From contig JAZRIX010000064.1 of assembly GCA_045645485.1 (NCBI GenBank), positions 1-8,267 of the forward strand: a DNA stretch of 8,267 nt, read 5' to 3'. The notes below the pieces were generated by a model. The model was given only the letters and a program-made list of their open reading frames with translations. It did not search any database and was not told the origin of the DNA. Numbering within the stretch: position 1 is the first letter of the stretch; the number at the start of each line of letters is the position of its first letter. The position numbers and the translations under genes were made by a program. Shown one piece after another: positions 6,441-8,267 of this stretch. Source of the DNA: SIG440 sp045645485. Lineage in GTDB: Bacteria > Bacillota > Clostridia > Monoglobales > Monoglobaceae.

Positions 6441-7394
6441 CTACGCTTGATAAAATCGTTCTTTTTTCACTCTTTCAATATCCAGATACTTACCAAATTC
6501 AAGGTCAAAGCTGTCAGGCTCAAACTCCTCCTTGCCCGAAAAGTGACAAAGGGTCAATTCTCCAAACAGAATTTCGTCATCAGGCTTTATATAAAGGTCA
6601 ACTCTCACGTGAGGGAAACCTTCTGAAAGTTTTCTTGCAATATCAAGCATCTCATCCCATTTTTTGGGTTTTTGAATATCATAATTACTGTTTGGATAAT
6701 ATTGCTTCACCGCAAGCTTATTCCATTCAAGATCAAAAAAGTCAAACTTTGTGTCTTTGCCTCTGTCTGATGCCACAAAAGCAAACTTAGGCTCTCCGTA
6801 AAAACAGAAAATCTTGTAATCTCTGGGGAATTCACCGTCCATAGAGTTTATGTATTCTTCAATAAACACCTTCGGAACAATATTTTTATATCCCCATACT
6901 CTGCCCACGGGATAATAGTTTCTGCTCAAAGCTTTATTAAACCGCTCAATTGTCTTTTTACGGTTAATTTCCTCACCCTTGTGTTTCACCTGAACAGAAC
7001 CACAGTCATGGTTACACTTTATAACATATTCTTCAGGAAGATCATCAAAGGGAATATCATCAGCCTTATCCCAAACACCAATAAGCGGAACAACATATTT
7101 TTCACCAATTTTATCTGCAACCCACTGCTTCACCAGATACTTGTCACTCACAAGAGTATTCATGGGATTTCTGTCATGCATTTGAAGCCAGAGAAGCTTT
7201 TCATTAAAGGTCTGAGGATTGTCAACATTCAGCTCCTTGCCTGTATTTTCTTTGTAACGTCTTTTAAAATACGTCTCATCATCATATCTGGTCTCAGCAG
7301 CTGTCTTTTTGCCACTTGCCTTTTTATAAAGGGGCATAAGAAATTTAAACCGATGCACAATACTGCGTGCAATCTTTTTTGCTGTATATTTCAT
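6441..7394 (-). CDS. TupA-like ATP-grasp family protein (PF14305 type)
   Basis: The 317-residue protein resembles the TupA-like ATP-grasp family, found in surface-polysaccharide clusters. The family name comes from tupA of an alkaliphilic Bacillus, which is needed for teichuronopeptide, a glucuronate- and glutamate-containing wall polymer. Visible blocks are a basic N-terminus (1-30), TFNEKLLWLQMHDRNPM (62-78), VSDKYLVKQWVADKIGEKYV (82-101), PEEYVIKCNHDCGSV (120-134), which carries the ATP-grasp lysine region, DYKIFCFYGEPKF (192-204), VRVDLYI (263-269) and FGELTLCHFSG (277-287). Asp266 and Glu279 are candidate metal ligands. The chemistry may be ATP-dependent ligation of an amino acid or acid to a sugar carboxylate; some family members are annotated as glycosyltransferases, which the fold does not support. 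Its ATG lies only 6 bases after the GT4 stop, and its GAGG overlaps that stop region, suggesting coupled translation. Family identity is solid by motif, exact reaction unproven. Confidence 0.87.
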   Translation of the reverse strand: MKYTAKKIARSIVHRFKFLMPLYKKASGKKTAAETRYDDETYFKRRYKENTGKELNVDNPQTFNEKLLWLQMHDRNPMNTLVSDKYLVKQWVADKIGEKYVVPLIGVWDKADDIPFDDLPEEYVIKCNHDCGSVQVKHKGEEINRKKTIERFNKALSRNYYPVGRVWGYKNIVPKVFIEEYINSMDGEFPRDYKIFCFYGEPKFAFVASDRGKDTKFDFFDLEWNKLAVKQYYPNSNYDIQKPKKWDEMLDIARKLSEGFPHVRVDLYIKPDDEILFGELTLCHFSGKEEFEPDSFDLEFGKYLDIERVKKERFYQA

Positions 7395-7400
7395 AAAACA

Positions 7401-8267
7401 CTACCTCTTTTCCTCTGCCTTTTTACATGTTTCCATCCATTGTCCGTAAATCTTGTCAATTGTCAGCCGTTCTGCAAGCTTTGTTGCGTTTTCTGCACAC
7501 CGATGACTAAAATTCTTATCCGAAAGCATTCTTTTCATAGCTTCTGCAAACTGTTCTTTGTTTTTCAAATCGGTAAGAAGTCCGTTTTCTTCGTGCACAA
7601 TAACATCAGGAGCTCCCGAAACCTTTGTTGAAACCACAGGTAGTCCCAGACACATTGCCTCAAGAAGTGCATTGGGCATTCCCTCACAGTCAGAAGACAG
7701 AACAAACAGCTCTGCAGGACTTATTTTGTCAAAAATATCTTTTTCTGCTCCAGGAAGAAAAATAAAGTTCTCATAAACCTTTTCTCTTACAAATTTTTCA
7801 AGCTCAGAGCGGTATTTCCCCTCACCGTAAATAACCAGTTTATAATCAGGAAAATCTTTGTGAACTTCAGCAAAAGCATCCATCATCATTTTATGATTCT
7901 TTGCAGGAATCAGTCTTCCTGCAGTCACAACCATCTTTTCTTTTGGTATCTTCAACGCCTGACCGTACTTTTCGCCCATATCAACAGGATTGGCAATAAC
8001 ATCACACTTTTTCCGAATTTTCTTTGAAAAATAGCTCCTATTGTTCTCTGTCTGGGTAACAACGCGGTCTGCATAACGGTAAAGAAGATTTCTCAATATT
8101 CTTTTCAGTCTATTGTCAGGGGTCTGCCCAGGGTCACTGCGGTCCGCTGCAATAACTCTTATACCTGTAAACACCGTTGCCCCCACGGCAATCATACCAA
8201 AGGATGACATAAAAGCAAAAACGGTATATGCTTTTTCCTTAAAGAATCTGCGAATAAACCCGTAATT
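7401..8267 (-). CDS. Family 4 (GT-B fold) glycosyltransferase, 5' end beyond the window
   Basis: This is the C-terminal 288 residues of a retaining GT4 transferase; the frame stays open to the window edge, so the true start lies outside. An internal Met at 8210 is not a credible start because the 19 codons before it fit the family (FIRRFFKEKAYTVFAFMSSF). Numbered from the edge, VIAADRSDP (38-46) and YRYADRVVTQTE (63-74) belong to the inter-domain region. The C-terminal donor-binding domain begins near VVTAGRLIPAKNH (113-125). The hallmark E-x7-E element is EGMPNALLE (195-203), and GAPDVIVHEENGLL (218-231) completes the nucleotide-sugar site. It probably acts early in repeat-unit assembly on the inner membrane face. 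The stop is followed after 6 bases by the TupA-like gene. About 80-100 N-terminal residues are probably missing compared with a usual GT4 protein. Donor sugar is unknown. Confidence 0.93.
   Translation of the reverse strand, partial: NYGFIRRFFKEKAYTVFAFMSSFGMIAVGATVFTGIRVIAADRSDPGQTPDNRLKRILRNLLYRYADRVVTQTENNRSYFSKKIRKKCDVIANPVDMGEKYGQALKIPKEKMVVTAGRLIPAKNHKMMMDAFAEVHKDFPDYKLVIYGEGKYRSELEKFVREKVYENFIFLPGAEKDIFDKISPAELFVLSSDCEGMPNALLEAMCLGLPVVSTKVSGAPDVIVHEENGLLTDLKNKEQFAEAMKRMLSDKNFSHRCAENATKLAERLTIDKIYGQWMETCKKAEEKR

Noticed and set aside
6981..7631. A 216-codon open frame on the plus strand rich in Cys and Phe
   Set aside because: It is antisense to the TupA-like and GT4 genes, which both show strong family motifs. 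No supported function or start site was seen.
8208..8210. Complete GT4 gene starting at ATG 8210
   Set aside because: The frame stays open to the window edge and the residues before the Met fit GT4 proteins; a start there would lack most of the N-terminal domain.

Overview
The window is a contig end from a low-to-moderate GC Gram-positive bacterium, most likely a gut-type clostridium (class Clostridia, possibly Oscillospiraceae-like). That placement rests on the style of the GyrA N-terminus (motif SATTVGNVLGRYHPHGDASV), the AGGAG-type ribosome binding sites and the AT-rich codon use; no taxonomic search was possible. All real genes lie on the minus strand, so transcription runs from the right edge to the left edge.

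From right to left: a GT4 glycosyltransferase cut by the window edge (8267-7401), a TupA-type ATP-grasp enzyme (7394-6441), a GT2 glycosyltransferase (6419-5517), UDP-glucose 6-dehydrogenase (5492-4299), a Wzx-type flippase (4272-3010), a Wzy/O-antigen-ligase-type polymerase (2980-1715) and a PF14907-type nucleotidyltransferase-fold protein (1718-495). Gaps are 6 to 29 bases, with one ATGA overlap, so this reads as one operon for a Wzx/Wzy-dependent surface polysaccharide. Ugd would supply UDP-glucuronate, the glycosyltransferases build the lipid-linked repeat unit, Wzx flips it and Wzy polymerises it. The TupA-like enzyme hints at an amino-acid or peptide decoration of the polymer. The operon ends in a clear intrinsic terminator (449-481).

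After a 142-base intergenic region comes the start of gyrA (351-47), of which only about 101 codons are present. It does not run naturally to the window edge. At position 46 the sequence switches to an exact MGI/BGI (DNBSEQ) sequencing adapter, then a 10-base barcode-like stretch and the first four bases of the next constant adapter segment. Positions 1-46 are therefore a library artefact and not genomic DNA.

No RNA genes, CRISPR arrays, insertion sequences or attachment sites were seen. The most noteworthy points are the adapter contamination, the Ugd + TupA pairing, the nucleotidyltransferase coupled to the polymerase gene, and the gyrA leader with a three-codon mini-ORF under a stronger Shine-Dalgarno than gyrA itself.
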